From contig NZ_PYSY02000001.1 in assembly GCF_003049685.1 (NCBI RefSeq), positions 496,001 to 560,000 on the forward strand: DNA of 64,000 nt, given 5' to 3'. Below the pieces are notes generated by a model that saw nothing but the letters and a program-made list of their open reading frames with translations, was not told the DNA's origin and made no database searches. The DNA comes from Brucella pituitosa. GTDB lineage: Bacteria; Pseudomonadota; Alphaproteobacteria; Rhizobiales; Rhizobiaceae. This document shows, piece after piece, positions 46,995-55,866 of the stretch (the first letter of the stretch is position 1; each line of letters opens with the position of its first letter). A program made the translations under genes and the position numbers.

Positions 46995-47945
46995 ATGACG
47001 CGCAATACGCTTTATCCGGAAATCCAGCCCTTCAAGGAAGAGATGCTGCAGGTTTCGTCATTACACCGCATCCATGTCGAGCAGTGCGGCAATCCTGATG
47101 GCAAACCTGTGATCATGATCCATGGTGGGCCGGGCGGCGGCATCACGCCCGCCATGCGTCGCCTGCATGATCCAGAGAAATACCGCATCATCCTTTTTGA
47201 TCAGCGCGGCTGCGGTCGCTCTACACCGCATGCAGAATTGCGCGAGAATACCACCTGGGATCTGGTGGCCGATATGGAGCATATTCGTGCACATCTGGGC
47301 ATCGACAAGTGGCAGGTTTTCGGTGGCTCATGGGGCTCGACGCTGGGCCTTGCCTATGCGGAAACCCATCCGGAACGCGTGTCGGAAATCATCTTACGCG
47401 GCATTTTCATGGTGCGCCGGTTTGAAGTCGACTGGATGTATTCCAACGGTGCTAGCATCATTTTCCCCGATCACTTCGAGGCCTATCAGGAGCATATCCC
47501 TGAGGAAGAACGCGGCGATATGATCGCAGCTTATTACAAGCGTCTGACCGATCGCGATCCGCAGGTGCAGCTTGCAGCTGCCCGTCTATGGGCGCGATGG
47601 GAAGGTTCAGTGCTCTCGGTGCAGCCTGATCCTGCTCGTGTTGAAGCTTTTGGAGAAGATCATCACGCCATCGCCTTTGCGCGTATCGAATGCCACTATT
47701 TCCAGAACGGTGGTTTCCTTGAAAGCGATGACCAGCTTCTGCGGAATGTTGAACGTGTCCGGCAGATTCCGGGCGTGATCGTCCATGGCCGCTATGATAT
47801 CTGCACGCCATTCATCAATGCATGGCAGCTTAAGAAGATGTGGCCAGAAGCTGATCTCAAAATTGTTGAAGACAGCGGTCACGCGGTGACCGAGCCCGGA
47901 ATTACGCATGAGTTGATTGAAGCAACCAAGCGGTTTGCTGCTTAA
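46995..47945 (+). CDS. pip: Proline iminopeptidase
   Basis: A 316-residue alpha/beta-fold S33 peptidase releasing N-terminal proline from peptides. The oxyanion motif is MIHGGPGGG, then LFDQRGCGRSTPH, the nucleophile in FGGSWGSTLGLAYA, Asp in HGRYDICTP and His in DSGHAV. ATG 46995 has AAAGG upstream. Confidence 0.94.
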   Translation: MTRNTLYPEIQPFKEEMLQVSSLHRIHVEQCGNPDGKPVIMIHGGPGGGITPAMRRLHDPEKYRIILFDQRGCGRSTPHAELRENTTWDLVADMEHIRAHLGIDKWQVFGGSWGSTLGLAYAETHPERVSEIILRGIFMVRRFEVDWMYSNGASIIFPDHFEAYQEHIPEEERGDMIAAYYKRLTDRDPQVQLAAARLWARWEGSVLSVQPDPARVEAFGEDHHAIAFARIECHYFQNGGFLESDDQLLRNVERVRQIPGVIVHGRYDICTPFINAWQLKKMWPEADLKIVEDSGHAVTEPGITHELIEATKRFAA

Positions 47946-47955
47946 ATTTGTTTTA

Positions 47956-47978
47956 GGAGACGCATCTTTTGCGTCTCC
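47956..47978 (+). terminator. Hairpin after pip
   Basis: GGAGACGC, ATCTTTT, GCGTCTCC, 10 bp after the pip stop. It has no strong T-run, so efficiency is uncertain. Nothing else supported up to mscL at 48196. Confidence 0.5.
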
Positions 47979-48195
47979 AGCTCCCAAACATTAGCAAATT
48001 CAAAAAAAGACACTTCTAAACGGTGCATTTTGCACAGTTCATCTTTTCTTCGGTTATTTTAGCCTACAAACTAGCGAGTGAACATTTGTGATCATCCCTG
48101 ATCTCATCGGTTCACAGCGAGAAGTTTATCTGGCGAACCTTATCCGCAGCAAAGACGGCCCGGTTTGAGTTCGTGTTCGAGAGGGATACAGGCTA

Positions 48196-48618
48196 ATGTT
48201 GAAAGAATTCAGAGAATTTGCTCTCAAGGGCAATATGGTCGATCTGGCCATCGGTGTTATCATCGGCGGGGCGTTCGGTGGCCTCGTCAATTCCATCGTC
48301 AATGACATTATCATGCCGATCATCGGTTTGTTGACGGGTGGTATCGATTTCTCCAATATGTTTATTCAGCTTGCTGGGGATCCGAAGACCACGCTGGCTG
48401 CAGCTCGTGAAGCCGGTGCGACCATCGCTTACGGCAATTTCGTTACGCTGCTTATCAACTTCCTGATCATTGCATGGGTTCTGTTCCTCGTCGTCAAGGG
48501 CATGAACAGGCTCAAGAAGAAGGAAGAAGCCAAGCCGGAAGCTGCTGCAGAGCTGCCGCGCGACGAAGTGCTGCTCGCCGAAATCCGCGATCTCCTCGCA
48601 AAGCAGAGCAAAGCCTGA
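48196..48618 (+). CDS. mscL: Large-conductance mechanosensitive channel
   Basis: A 140-residue inner-membrane channel that opens under hypo-osmotic stress. The N-terminal helix and TM1 ([20 protein letters not shown], then [11 protein letters not shown]) and TM2 (about residues 78-100) are typical. The C-terminal bundle is Lys/Glu/Ala-rich ([28 protein letters not shown]). Confidence 0.96.
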   Translation: MLKEFREFALKGNMVDLAIGVIIGGAFGGLVNSIVNDIIMPIIGLLTGGIDFSNMFIQLAGDPKTTLAAAREAGATIAYGNFVTLLINFLIIAWVLFLVVKGMNRLKKKEEAKPEAAAELPRDEVLLAEIRDLLAKQSKA

Positions 48619-48657
48619 TTTTTCCCAGAATAGGCGACCCAAAATTTTTGACAAACG

Positions 48658-48684
48658 ACGGAGCCTTCATGGCTCCGTTTTTTG
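48658..48684 (+). terminator. Intrinsic terminator of mscL
   Basis: ACGGAGCC, TTCAT, GGCTCCGT then TTTTTTG, 40 bp after the stop. Confidence 0.88.
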
Positions 48685-48818
48685 TGCGCGCCTTCCCAAG
48701 GTGAGAACCGGTTCGACCCATCAATGTGGTTGATCGGATCATCACAAAATGCCACGTGATTTCATGATTGCTCCTTGCTAAGCAGGTGTAATCAAAATCG
48801 AATTTTATGTGGGAACAA

Positions 48819-49985
48819 ATGACGCTTATCGCCAATCTTCGCCGTGAAGCAGCTCAATCACCTGAAAGCGGCATTGTTGCCGTTGCCAATCACGGTCGTG
48901 GCAAAGAGGGCCTGATTCCGTTGTGGGTCGGTGAGGGCGATCTTTCCACGCCGGATTTCATCCGCGAGGCAGCTCAGAAGGGAATTGCCGACGGCGAAAC
49001 CTTCTACACATGGCAGGCTGGTATTCCTGATCTGCGCGAGGCTCTTGCTCGCTATCATGCGCGCCATTTTTCTCAATCCTTCACGCCCGATAACTTCTAT
49101 GTCACTGGTTCGGGCATGCACGCCATCGAGATGGCGCTGAAGGCAACAACGGGTGCAGGTGAAGAAGCGATTTATCTCTCACCGGCCTGGCCCAATTTTG
49201 TTGGCGCAGCGGGACTTGCCGGTGCGGTTCCAGTGCCCGTGGAACTTGAATTCGGTGCCAATGGCTGGGTGCTTGATCCTGAGAAGATCGCCGCAGCCGT
49301 CACCCCACGCACGCGCGCGATATTTATCAATACGCCATCCAATCCGACCGGATGGACTGCGGATCGCGAAACACTGCGCTTTATTCTCGAGATGGCGCGC
49401 GAGAAGGGCATCTGGATCATTGCCGACGAGATTTACACCCATTTCTATTACGGTGGCGGACGCGCACCTTCTTTCATGGACATCATGGAACCCGACGACC
49501 GCATCATCTTCGTCAATTCGTTTTCCAAAAACTGGGCGATGACTGGCTGGCGCGTGGGTTGGATGACCGTTCATCCTTCGATTGGCCCCGTTGTTGAAAA
49601 TATGATCCAGTATTCTAATTCCGGTGTTGCGCAGTTCATGCAGCGCGGTGCGGTTGCGGCGCTCGACCACGGCGATGATTTTATTGCCATGCAGGTTGAA
49701 CGCGCGCGCTCAACACGAGATCATCTCTGCGCAACTTTGCAAAGCACTGGAAAGGTCCGTCTCACGCCGCCGCAGGGGGCTTTCTATCTGTTCTTCGGTG
49801 TGGATGGTGTGACGGATTCGGTCAAGGCTGCAATCGACATGGTTGATAATGCCAATGTAGGCCTTGCACCGGGCAGTGCATTCGGGCTTGGCGGCGAAGG
49901 CTTTTTCCGCCTCTGCTTCTGTCGCGATCAGCAGCAGGTGGATGAGGCCGCTGCAAGATTGGTTCGCTGGATTAATGATCTCTAA
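48819..49985 (+). CDS. PLP-dependent aminotransferase, class I/II
   Basis: A 388-residue fold-type I aminotransferase. The cofactor lysine is in NSFSKNWAMTGWRVGWM, with FINTPSNPTGW and WIIADEIYTHFYY around the PLP-binding Asn and Asp. ATG 48819 has GGGA at suitable spacing, while ATG 48807 has none. Related enzymes act on aspartate, aromatic or other amino acids; the exact substrate is not readable. Confidence 0.88.
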   Translation: MTLIANLRREAAQSPESGIVAVANHGRGKEGLIPLWVGEGDLSTPDFIREAAQKGIADGETFYTWQAGIPDLREALARYHARHFSQSFTPDNFYVTGSGMHAIEMALKATTGAGEEAIYLSPAWPNFVGAAGLAGAVPVPVELEFGANGWVLDPEKIAAAVTPRTRAIFINTPSNPTGWTADRETLRFILEMAREKGIWIIADEIYTHFYYGGGRAPSFMDIMEPDDRIIFVNSFSKNWAMTGWRVGWMTVHPSIGPVVENMIQYSNSGVAQFMQRGAVAALDHGDDFIAMQVERARSTRDHLCATLQSTGKVRLTPPQGAFYLFFGVDGVTDSVKAAIDMVDNANVGLAPGSAFGLGGEGFFRLCFCRDQQQVDEAAARLVRWINDL

Positions 49986-49990
49986 AAACC

Positions 49991-50018
49991 AAAAAGGCCG
50001 GTTTTTACCGGCCTTTTT
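49991..50018. terminator. Bidirectional terminator between aminotransferase gene and hemA
   Basis: AAAAAGGCCGGT, TTTT, ACCGGCCTTTTT; 5 bp after one stop and 21 bp from the convergent hemA stop. Confidence 0.93.
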
Positions 50019-50039
50019 CAATTCTATATACTGTGTTTA

Positions 50040-51317
50040 TCAGCCGCCTGCTTTTGAAACCATCAGCGGAATAACGCGGTCGGAATTTGCAGCTTTTGGT
50101 GCATCCGGTTCAGCAAATGGAATGCCGAGCGTATTCCATACTTCCAGCAACGCATCCTTGAGGCCGTCTATCAGCAGGTCGTCATGCAATGGCGACGGTG
50201 TGATGCGAAGGCGTTCTGTGCCGCGTGGCACAGTCGGATAGTTGATCGGCTGGATATAGATGCCGTGTACGTCGAGAAGACGGTCGCTGGCTTTCTTGCA
50301 CAGTTCAGGATCGCCAACCAGAATTGGCACGATGTGGGTTTCCGACGGCATGACCGGGAAACCGGCAGCCGAAAGAACATCCTTGGCGCGCTGCGACTGG
50401 CGCTGCTGACCATCGCGCTCGACCTGCGAAACCTTCAGGTGACGGATCGCAGCGGTAGCGGAAGCGGCAACTGCCGGCGGAAGTGATGTTGTGAAGATGA
50501 AGCCCGGCGCATAGGAGCGAACGGCATCGATGATAGCGCGTGAACCGGTAATATAACCGCCCAGTGCTCCGAATGCCTTGGCAAGCGTGCCTTCGATAAT
50601 ATCCATGCGATGTGCAAGACCGTCGCGTTCGGTAATGCCGCCGCCGCGCACGCCATACATGCCAACTGCATGAACTTCATCGATATAGGTCATGGCGTTA
50701 TACTTGTCGGCCAGATCGGCAATCTTCTCGATCGGCGCAATGTCGCCATCCATCGAATAGACAGATTCAAACACGATCAGCTTGGCGCGGGAATGGTCTG
50801 CGGCCTTGAGCAACTGTTCCAGATGCTCGACGTCATTGTGACGGAAAATCTTCTTTTCTGCACCCGAACGACGCACACCTTCGATCATCGAAGCGTGGTT
50901 CAGTTCGTCAGAAAGGATCAGGCAGTTTGGAAGCAAACGTGCAATGGTCGAAATCGAGGCTTCGTTGGACACAAAACCGGACGTGAAAACGAGGCCAGCT
51001 TCCTTGCCATGCAGGTCAGCAAGTTCGGCTTCAAGTTCTACAAGTGGGTGATTGTTGCCCGAAATATTGCGGGTGCCGCCTGCGCCGGAACCAGTGCTGT
51101 TGGCGGTCTCGCACATCGCCTTAATCACATCAGGATGGTGCCCCATGCCAAGATAGTCGTTCGAGCACCAGACGGTGATCTCACGTGCAATGCCATTGTT
51201 GCGCCAGGTAGCTCGGGGGAAACGTCCAACAATGCGTTCAAGATCGGCAAAAACGCGGTAACGCTTCTCGGCGTGCAGCTGGTCGATCGCTTCTTCAAAA
51301 AACCGGCGATAGTCCAT
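50040..51317 (-). CDS. hemA: 5-aminolevulinate synthase
   Basis: A 425-residue PLP enzyme condensing glycine and succinyl-CoA, the first step of haem synthesis in alphaproteobacteria. The start [20 protein letters not shown], the glycine-rich [26 protein letters not shown] and the cofactor lysine in [16 protein letters not shown] are all present. The upstream 146 bp hold its promoter region, in which I could not assign boxes with confidence. Confidence 0.96.
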   Translation of the reverse strand: MDYRRFFEEAIDQLHAEKRYRVFADLERIVGRFPRATWRNNGIAREITVWCSNDYLGMGHHPDVIKAMCETANSTGSGAGGTRNISGNNHPLVELEAELADLHGKEAGLVFTSGFVSNEASISTIARLLPNCLILSDELNHASMIEGVRRSGAEKKIFRHNDVEHLEQLLKAADHSRAKLIVFESVYSMDGDIAPIEKIADLADKYNAMTYIDEVHAVGMYGVRGGGITERDGLAHRMDIIEGTLAKAFGALGGYITGSRAIIDAVRSYAPGFIFTTSLPPAVAASATAAIRHLKVSQVERDGQQRQSQRAKDVLSAAGFPVMPSETHIVPILVGDPELCKKASDRLLDVHGIYIQPINYPTVPRGTERLRITPSPLHDDLLIDGLKDALLEVWNTLGIPFAEPDAPKAANSDRVIPLMVSKAGG

Positions 51318-51463
51318 TATACGCTCCTTGTTATTGCTCTAGTACCGCTTTTGCGTGTTTGCGTCCATGGCGCAATGGCGGGCAATTTGCCACGCTTTCG
51401 TGAAGCTGCATTGATCAAAATCAAACAAATAGCCGGTTTTCAGCGCTTGGATGAAAAAGTTGG

Positions 51464-52165
51464 TCATTTCGTCATGAGGCGGAAAATGAATTTGGGTGCC
51501 ATATCTCTGCGGCGAACATAAACGCGCGGCATGCCGAAGCGATCGTCGCTTGCACGCGCCCGTGCATGAACGGTCGTTGTCGCAGTTTCAAAACCAGCGT
51601 CGCGGCACATGTCGCGGTGGGTCTGGTGATTCCCACCATAGGGATAAGCGAAGTTTGTCACTTCTGATCCGAGCATGTCTTCAAGCATGGTTTTGGACTG
51701 CACGATCTGTCGACGAGCTTCTTCTTCGGGCGTCTTTTCCAGATTAACATGGTCGACTGTATGTGCACCGACTTCATGACCCAAGGCCGCCCATTCGCGC
51801 ATCTGTGTCACCGACATGCAGGGTGTCGAGGGAACACCCATGGCCTGATCCCAAATATTGCTGCCGCCAACCTGATTTGCGACGAAGTAATTGGTTGCGG
51901 TAAAGTTGAACTCCGCAAGAACCGGCAGGGCATTCTCATAATTATTGAGAAACCCGTCATCGAAGGTGATGACTGCAACCTTCCCGATCTTCTCGCCTTT
52001 GATATAGGGCATAGCGTTTCGCAGCGAGAGGCCCTGATAGCCGAGCCGTTTCAGCCACGCCATCTGGCTGCGGAACTTGTCCGGATGAACCCAAAGGCCG
52101 CGAAACGGGATCTTCTTGTGCGGCAGAGGTGCAATCTGGTGATAAAGAAGAACGGGGACCGCCAT
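51464..52165 (-). CDS. Polysaccharide deacetylase-family protein (NodB-like)
   Basis: A 233-residue carbohydrate esterase family 4 protein. The NodB motif 1 is AVITFDDGFLNNYENALPVL with the catalytic and metal Asp; motif 2 is HTVDHVNL with the two metal His. No signal peptide is evident, so it may act on a cytoplasmic lipid-linked sugar. ATG 52165 lies just past the stop of the GT25 gene (an overlapping GTG at 52174 is also possible), so the two are coupled and probably share a surface-glycan pathway. Confidence 0.87.
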   Translation of the reverse strand: MAVPVLLYHQIAPLPHKKIPFRGLWVHPDKFRSQMAWLKRLGYQGLSLRNAMPYIKGEKIGKVAVITFDDGFLNNYENALPVLAEFNFTATNYFVANQVGGSNIWDQAMGVPSTPCMSVTQMREWAALGHEVGAHTVDHVNLEKTPEEEARRQIVQSKTMLEDMLGSEVTNFAYPYGGNHQTHRDMCRDAGFETATTTVHARARASDDRFGMPRVYVRRRDMAPKFIFRLMTK

Positions 52166-52170
52166 TTGTC

Positions 52171-52896
52171 TCACTTCGATCTTGAGGAGAAGCCGCGCAC
52201 ACGCATCCGGTAGATAGGGCGCATGATTTCCCTTTTAAGCTTATCGGAAAGGGATTTCTTGTGCTGAATGGTCGTGCCGCCAAGCTGCGCAGAAATTTCT
52301 TTCACGCCACCAGGAATGACTGCGAGCGGCTGTAAATCAGTAACCCAACGCATCTGAATTGACGTGTCGACAGGACGATCAAATCGTTCTGTGATTGCAA
52401 GCAGCTTTTTAGCAGCATCGAAACTTACAAGCTGTGCGACCATGCCAAGCCCAATCGGGTTTGGAATGATGATACGCACTTCATTGTTACGGAAAACTTC
52501 GCGTCCATCCTCGCGGTCATCGCGGAATGTAAAGCGTACGAAACTGCCGGGCTCAAAATGATTGCTGACCGCATGGAAGGCAGCATTGAAAACATCAGTG
52601 AGTTCAATATCGTCTTCAATGACGAAGCCTGCGTCCAGTTGTTGGTCGACGATGGCCTGCCATGCTTTGCGATGGGACAGGAAGCAGGCAATTTCGTTCT
52701 TGCTAAGCTCAAACGGATAGCGCGGTGCATGAAGCTTGTGTTTGTAAACGCGGCCTATCTCAGCGTCTGTGAGGGTGCGGCTATCAACAGCATCGATTAC
52801 TTCCGTTTTTACTGGCAGCTCGTGAATGAGTTTATCCACTTGCGGCTTGCGGTCAGTCGCGCGCGTCAAATGAATGATGAAAGCCTTGATGTTCAT
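52171..52896 (-). CDS. Glycosyltransferase family 25 (LPS core-type)
   Basis: A 241-residue cytoplasmic enzyme. The family start is MNIKAFIIHLTRATDRKP, with NEIACFLSHRKAWQAIVDQQ and the metal-binding acidic motif FVIEDDIEL. GT25 enzymes often add galactose or glucose to lipooligosaccharide. It forms an operon with the deacetylase and is separated from the GT29-like gene by a palindromic repeat. Confidence 0.88.
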   Translation of the reverse strand: MNIKAFIIHLTRATDRKPQVDKLIHELPVKTEVIDAVDSRTLTDAEIGRVYKHKLHAPRYPFELSKNEIACFLSHRKAWQAIVDQQLDAGFVIEDDIELTDVFNAAFHAVSNHFEPGSFVRFTFRDDREDGREVFRNNEVRIIIPNPIGLGMVAQLVSFDAAKKLLAITERFDRPVDTSIQMRWVTDLQPLAVIPGGVKEISAQLGGTTIQHKKSLSDKLKREIMRPIYRMRVRGFSSRSK

Positions 52897-52981
52897 GTAA
52901 AACCTGAGCGCGCAAAAAGTAATTTCAGCCGAAGCGGATTTCTATATCTGCCATGCGCATGATTTTCGCAAGTCGCACTTA

Positions 52982-53086
52982 TTAGAGCGCGTTTCGATCT
53001 GATTGAATCAGGTCGGCGCTCCAATCATTTGTTTTCACGCGCATCTTGTCCGAAAACCGTTTCACACTTTTCGGGATGCGCTCTAA
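52982..53086. repeat. Complete 105-bp Bru-RS/RIME-like palindromic repeat
   Basis: The most complete copy in the window. Terminal inverted repeats are TTAGAGCGC (52982-52990) and GCGCTCTAA (53078-53086). The left half has GATCTGATTGAATCAGGTC, the right half CCGAAAACCGTTTCACAC and TTTTCGGGATGCG. The stop codon of the GT29-like gene lies in the right terminus. Confidence 0.92.
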
Positions 53087-53697
53087 CCTACTTTATGAAG
53101 AAGCCCCGCGGCGATCTTTTCTTCAATCCATTTTCGTTCGGCATTCCAGTCATGGCGCTTCCAGCCTTCCCAGCTGAATCCGCAAATCTTGATATCCCAC
53201 TCGGGCTGCGAGTATTTGCGTAAAGCCAGCCAGATGCCAAAGAACCCAGTGCTTGGGAAAACCTCTTTCATCCGATCGGCGCTGATACCAAGCTCGTCGC
53301 AAACAGCAAAATAGTCCTGCGATGGCATGATGCGGATTTTCTTGCCAGCCCGGCCGAAATAGTCAATCGCCTCATTGGTCCAGTCGGCGCGGCGACCTTT
53401 GAGCCGTGACAGAATGTTTGGGTGATGATGAAACCGTTTGATGATGCTTGGGTGGAAGGCAAACAGCATTTCCGGGGTATTGCGAACAATTTCCGAATTG
53501 ATGAAGGCTGGATCCTTGATCCACTGTTCCATCTGCTTGCTCGAGGTGGCGAGCATAAGCATGTCGGTCTTTGTACCGCTCATTCCGAGAGAGACGCGCG
53601 GTTCATTGAAACGAAGGACAAGATCGGCAGCGTCAATTTCAGCGGACAAATCATGGTCAAGGGGGCCATTGCCGACAATAAATATCGTTTTGTTCAT
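53083..53697 (-). CDS. GT29 (sialyltransferase)-like glycosyltransferase
   Basis: A 204-residue protein. Three motifs line up with the animal and bacterial GT29 sialylmotifs: an L-like region at about residues 5-48 (IFIVGNGP, ADLVLRFNEP, GTKTDMLML), an S-like region FPSTGFFGIWLALR at 147-160 with DIKICGF at 168-174, and a VS-like H-x4-E at His182 and Glu187 (HDWNAE). It is shorter than most GT29 enzymes. Similar proteins have been labelled 'urease operon accessory protein' in rhizobial genomes. The neighbourhood of GT25 and deacetylase genes supports surface-sugar work. The stop TAG comes from the adjoining repeat. Confidence 0.7.
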   Translation of the reverse strand: MNKTIFIVGNGPLDHDLSAEIDAADLVLRFNEPRVSLGMSGTKTDMLMLATSSKQMEQWIKDPAFINSEIVRNTPEMLFAFHPSIIKRFHHHPNILSRLKGRRADWTNEAIDYFGRAGKKIRIMPSQDYFAVCDELGISADRMKEVFPSTGFFGIWLALRKYSQPEWDIKICGFSWEGWKRHDWNAERKWIEEKIAAGLLHKVG

Positions 53698-53949
53698 ATG
53701 TTAGGGAATCTTATCCTGTTAAGTCAGATAGGTAGATTTAATTAAAATTGGAAGATTACAAGTTTCTAAGCCTCTCCCAACTGATATGAGGCCTGTTTTA
53801 ATGATCACTTTTTCGCGCAAGATAACGAACTGCGTTACCTATCTGCTCTTTTAAGGTGGCGGGTTTGGCATTGCAGCCATGCAGTTTATGCACTTCTCAA
53901 AACGATTGAAAAGGCGGAAACTTCATATTGGGAGGAAGGTAAAAAAGCA

Positions 53950-53976
53950 CAGCACATCCTGAAAAGAGGTGTGCTG
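53950..53976 (+). other. Hairpin upstream of the DUF1127 gene
   Basis: CAGCACA (53950-53956) and TGTGCTG (53970-53976) around a 13-nt loop, ending 20 bp before the ATG, so it would sit in the 5' leader. The rest of the 298-bp gap 53698-53995 is AT-rich and holds no gene I can support. Confidence 0.45.
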
Positions 53977-53995
53977 CACATAAGGGGATACCATC

Positions 53996-54145
53996 ATGAA
54001 CAACCTTCGTACCCAGTTTTCCCGTTGGATGCAGTATCGCGAAAATCTGCGCGAACTCAGTGGCTGCAGCGACCGCGAGCTTTATGATCTCGGTCTGTCA
54101 CGTACCGATATTCACCGCGTTGCACGCGAGGCAGCCTTCGCCTGA
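53996..54145 (+). CDS. DUF1127-family small protein, 49 residues
   Basis: A short gene starting at ATG 53996 with AAGGGG upstream and ending at TGA 54143. The sequence is typical of DUF1127: an Arg-rich start (MNNLRTQFSRWMQYRENL) and the conserved SDRELYDLGLSRTDIHRVAR. In other alphaproteobacteria such proteins act as small RNA-binding or stress-related regulators (CcaF1 in Rhodobacter). Confidence 0.88.
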   Translation: MNNLRTQFSRWMQYRENLRELSGCSDRELYDLGLSRTDIHRVAREAAFA

Positions 54146-54183
54146 TTTCTCAGACGAAACTTTCTCCAGGATGTCTGCAGGTT

Positions 54184-54369
54184 TCAAACGTCACCTGGTC
54201 GCTTAAAGCGGATGTGGATGCTGTCGTCGGCAAGATCGAAGCCGGCATAGTTGCGCTGGAAGGCGATGAGTGCGTCGTTGACGCCTTTTGAATAGTCGTC
54301 TTCCTGCACCTCAACGTGGTGCCGGTAAATGATCCTGTCGCCCTTATAGAATATAACCTGACCTTCCAT
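54184..54369 (-). CDS. Small conserved protein, 61 residues
   Basis: Begins at ATG 54369 with an excellent ribosome site (AAGAGGAGG, 5 nt spacing). The sequence starts MEGQVIFYKGDRIIYRHHVE and ends HIRFKRPGDV; charged, no membrane segment or signal. I recognise no family. The ribosome site and balanced composition argue that it is real. Confidence 0.7.
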   Translation of the reverse strand: MEGQVIFYKGDRIIYRHHVEVQEDDYSKGVNDALIAFQRNYAGFDLADDSIHIRFKRPGDV

Positions 54370-54464
54370 GATGGCCTCCTCTTAAAGCCGTATGGGTGAT
54401 GGGCGCATTATAGCTCCCCTTGGCGTCGGTGTATTCAATTGAGATAGGCGCGCGGGTGCGGGTT

Positions 54465-55355
54465 TCAAGCCTCGTGATGGGTGTTTTCATGCTTGCATAG
54501 CGTGAGCCAGGCCCGTGCGGCATGGGATAAAAACGCACCCTTTCGCCATATCAGGGCCATGTCCCAGTTCAGTTCCGCGCCTTTGATCTTATGGATGCGG
54601 ACATCGGGGTGCTTGCGCTGTTCAGCAATCATTTGTGGCAGAAAGCCAATACCCATACCAGCGGCTACCAGTTCCACGATAAAATCGATCTGGCTGGAAC
54701 GCATGGCAATGTTCGGGGACAATCCGTGCTGATGGCATGCATCGAGAATGATATGATTGAGGGCGAAGCCGCTTTCAAACAGAATGAAGGGCAGACTGGC
54801 AATGTCTTGCAAAGGGATGCCGCCATTATCGGCGAAGGTGTGGCTGGCAGGAAGCAGTGCCACCACCGGCTCCCGACGCACCGCCTGCCATTCAAAATTG
54901 CTTTCGAGCGACAGAAGCGAAGCGGCAAGTTCGATATCGCCTGCAAGAAGCAATTCCTCCAGCCGCCTGCTACCATGCTCGACGAGCTGAATGTCGATAT
55001 CCGGGTAAAGTTTGGTAAAGGTCGCAAAGACCGGGGCGAACAATACACTCGAACCGATGGGTGGCAATCCGAGGCGCAAAAGACCGCGCTTCAGCCCGCG
55101 CAACTCGCCAAGCTCAGTCAGCATGTCGTCCTTTTCCGTCAGCATAGCCAGTGCGCGCCGATAGACGATTTCACCTGCGCTTGTCAGACGGGGAGGGGTG
55201 GTTTCGCGGTCCAGCAGAATGATTTCGAGTTCGTCTTCGAGCTGCCGCACCGTCTTGCTGACGGTCGATTGTGTAGCATTGATGGTACGGGCCGCGGCGG
55301 AAAAGCCGCCCTGCCGCACCACTTCCACGAATGCCTGAAAGCCACGTAAGTTCAT
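54465..55355 (-). CDS. LysR-family regulator (CidR-like)
   Basis: A 296-residue LysR regulator. The N-terminal winged HTH is residues about 1-60 (FSAAARTINATQSTVSKTVR, then QLEDELEIILLDR), followed by a periplasmic-binding-protein-like effector domain. It diverges from the CidA/LrgB genes with 97 bp between, the same arrangement as CidR and cidAB in other bacteria, so it probably activates them. Confidence 0.87.
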   Translation of the reverse strand: MNLRGFQAFVEVVRQGGFSAAARTINATQSTVSKTVRQLEDELEIILLDRETTPPRLTSAGEIVYRRALAMLTEKDDMLTELGELRGLKRGLLRLGLPPIGSSVLFAPVFATFTKLYPDIDIQLVEHGSRRLEELLLAGDIELAASLLSLESNFEWQAVRREPVVALLPASHTFADNGGIPLQDIASLPFILFESGFALNHIILDACHQHGLSPNIAMRSSQIDFIVELVAAGMGIGFLPQMIAEQRKHPDVRIHKIKGAELNWDMALIWRKGAFLSHAARAWLTLCKHENTHHEA

Positions 55356-55356
55356 A

Positions 55357-55379
55357 AGCTATTCTATAATGGAATAGCT
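55357..55379. promoter_or_regulatory. LysR-type palindrome in the divergent LysR/cidA promoter
   Basis: AGCTATTC (55357-55364), a 7-bp centre TATAATG, GAATAGCT (55372-55379). It lies immediately upstream of the LysR gene start, as expected for an autoregulatory recognition site. Confidence 0.6.
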
Positions 55380-55452
55380 GCAATGAAATCAATTCATTTC
55401 TGGAATATCGATTTCGGGCCTATATTGGTTTCACAAATACCAGCATTGGAAC

Positions 55453-55866
55453 ATGACCATGAATGCCCATAACCTGATGATCCGTTTTCGCTATGCGCTG
55501 CACAACAGCCGCTTGATGCAGATTGCGACGCTGGTCGGTTTCTGGTTGGCCGGTGAGGCGTTTGTTCGTTTAAGCGGTCTGCCACTGCCTGGCGGCATTG
55601 TTGGTATGGCGCTGGTTTTGGCGTTGCTTCTGAGTGGACGTGTAAGCCTATTCAGCATGAAGCGCGGTGCTGAATGGTTTCTTGCTGAAATGCTGCTGTT
55701 CTTTGTGCCTGCAGTTCTGGCAGTTCTGGAACATCAGGAACTGCTCGGTATGCTGGGTGTGAAGATTATGGCGGTCATTCTGGTTGGAACTCTGACCGTT
55801 ATGACTGTGACGGCACTGACTGTAGACTTCTGCTATCGTCTGAGCGCTCGCTATGCCACTAAGTAA
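55453..55866 (+). CDS. CidA/LrgA-family holin-like protein
   Basis: A 137-residue inner-membrane protein with four hydrophobic segments. The family stretch is GLPLPGGIVGMALVLALLLS and the end of the third helix FFVPAVLAVLEH. It overlaps the next gene by 14 bp, indicating coupling. Relatives affect murein hydrolase activity, cell death or export of small metabolites such as pyruvate. Confidence 0.88.
   Translation: MTMNAHNLMIRFRYALHNSRLMQIATLVGFWLAGEAFVRLSGLPLPGGIVGMALVLALLLSGRVSLFSMKRGAEWFLAEMLLFFVPAVLAVLEHQELLGMLGVKIMAVILVGTLTVMTVTALTVDFCYRLSARYATK

Noticed and set aside
48689-48730. Possible further copy of the palindromic repeat after the mscL terminator
   Set aside because: Only GAGAACCGGTTCGACCCAT and a short symmetry remain; too little to assign.
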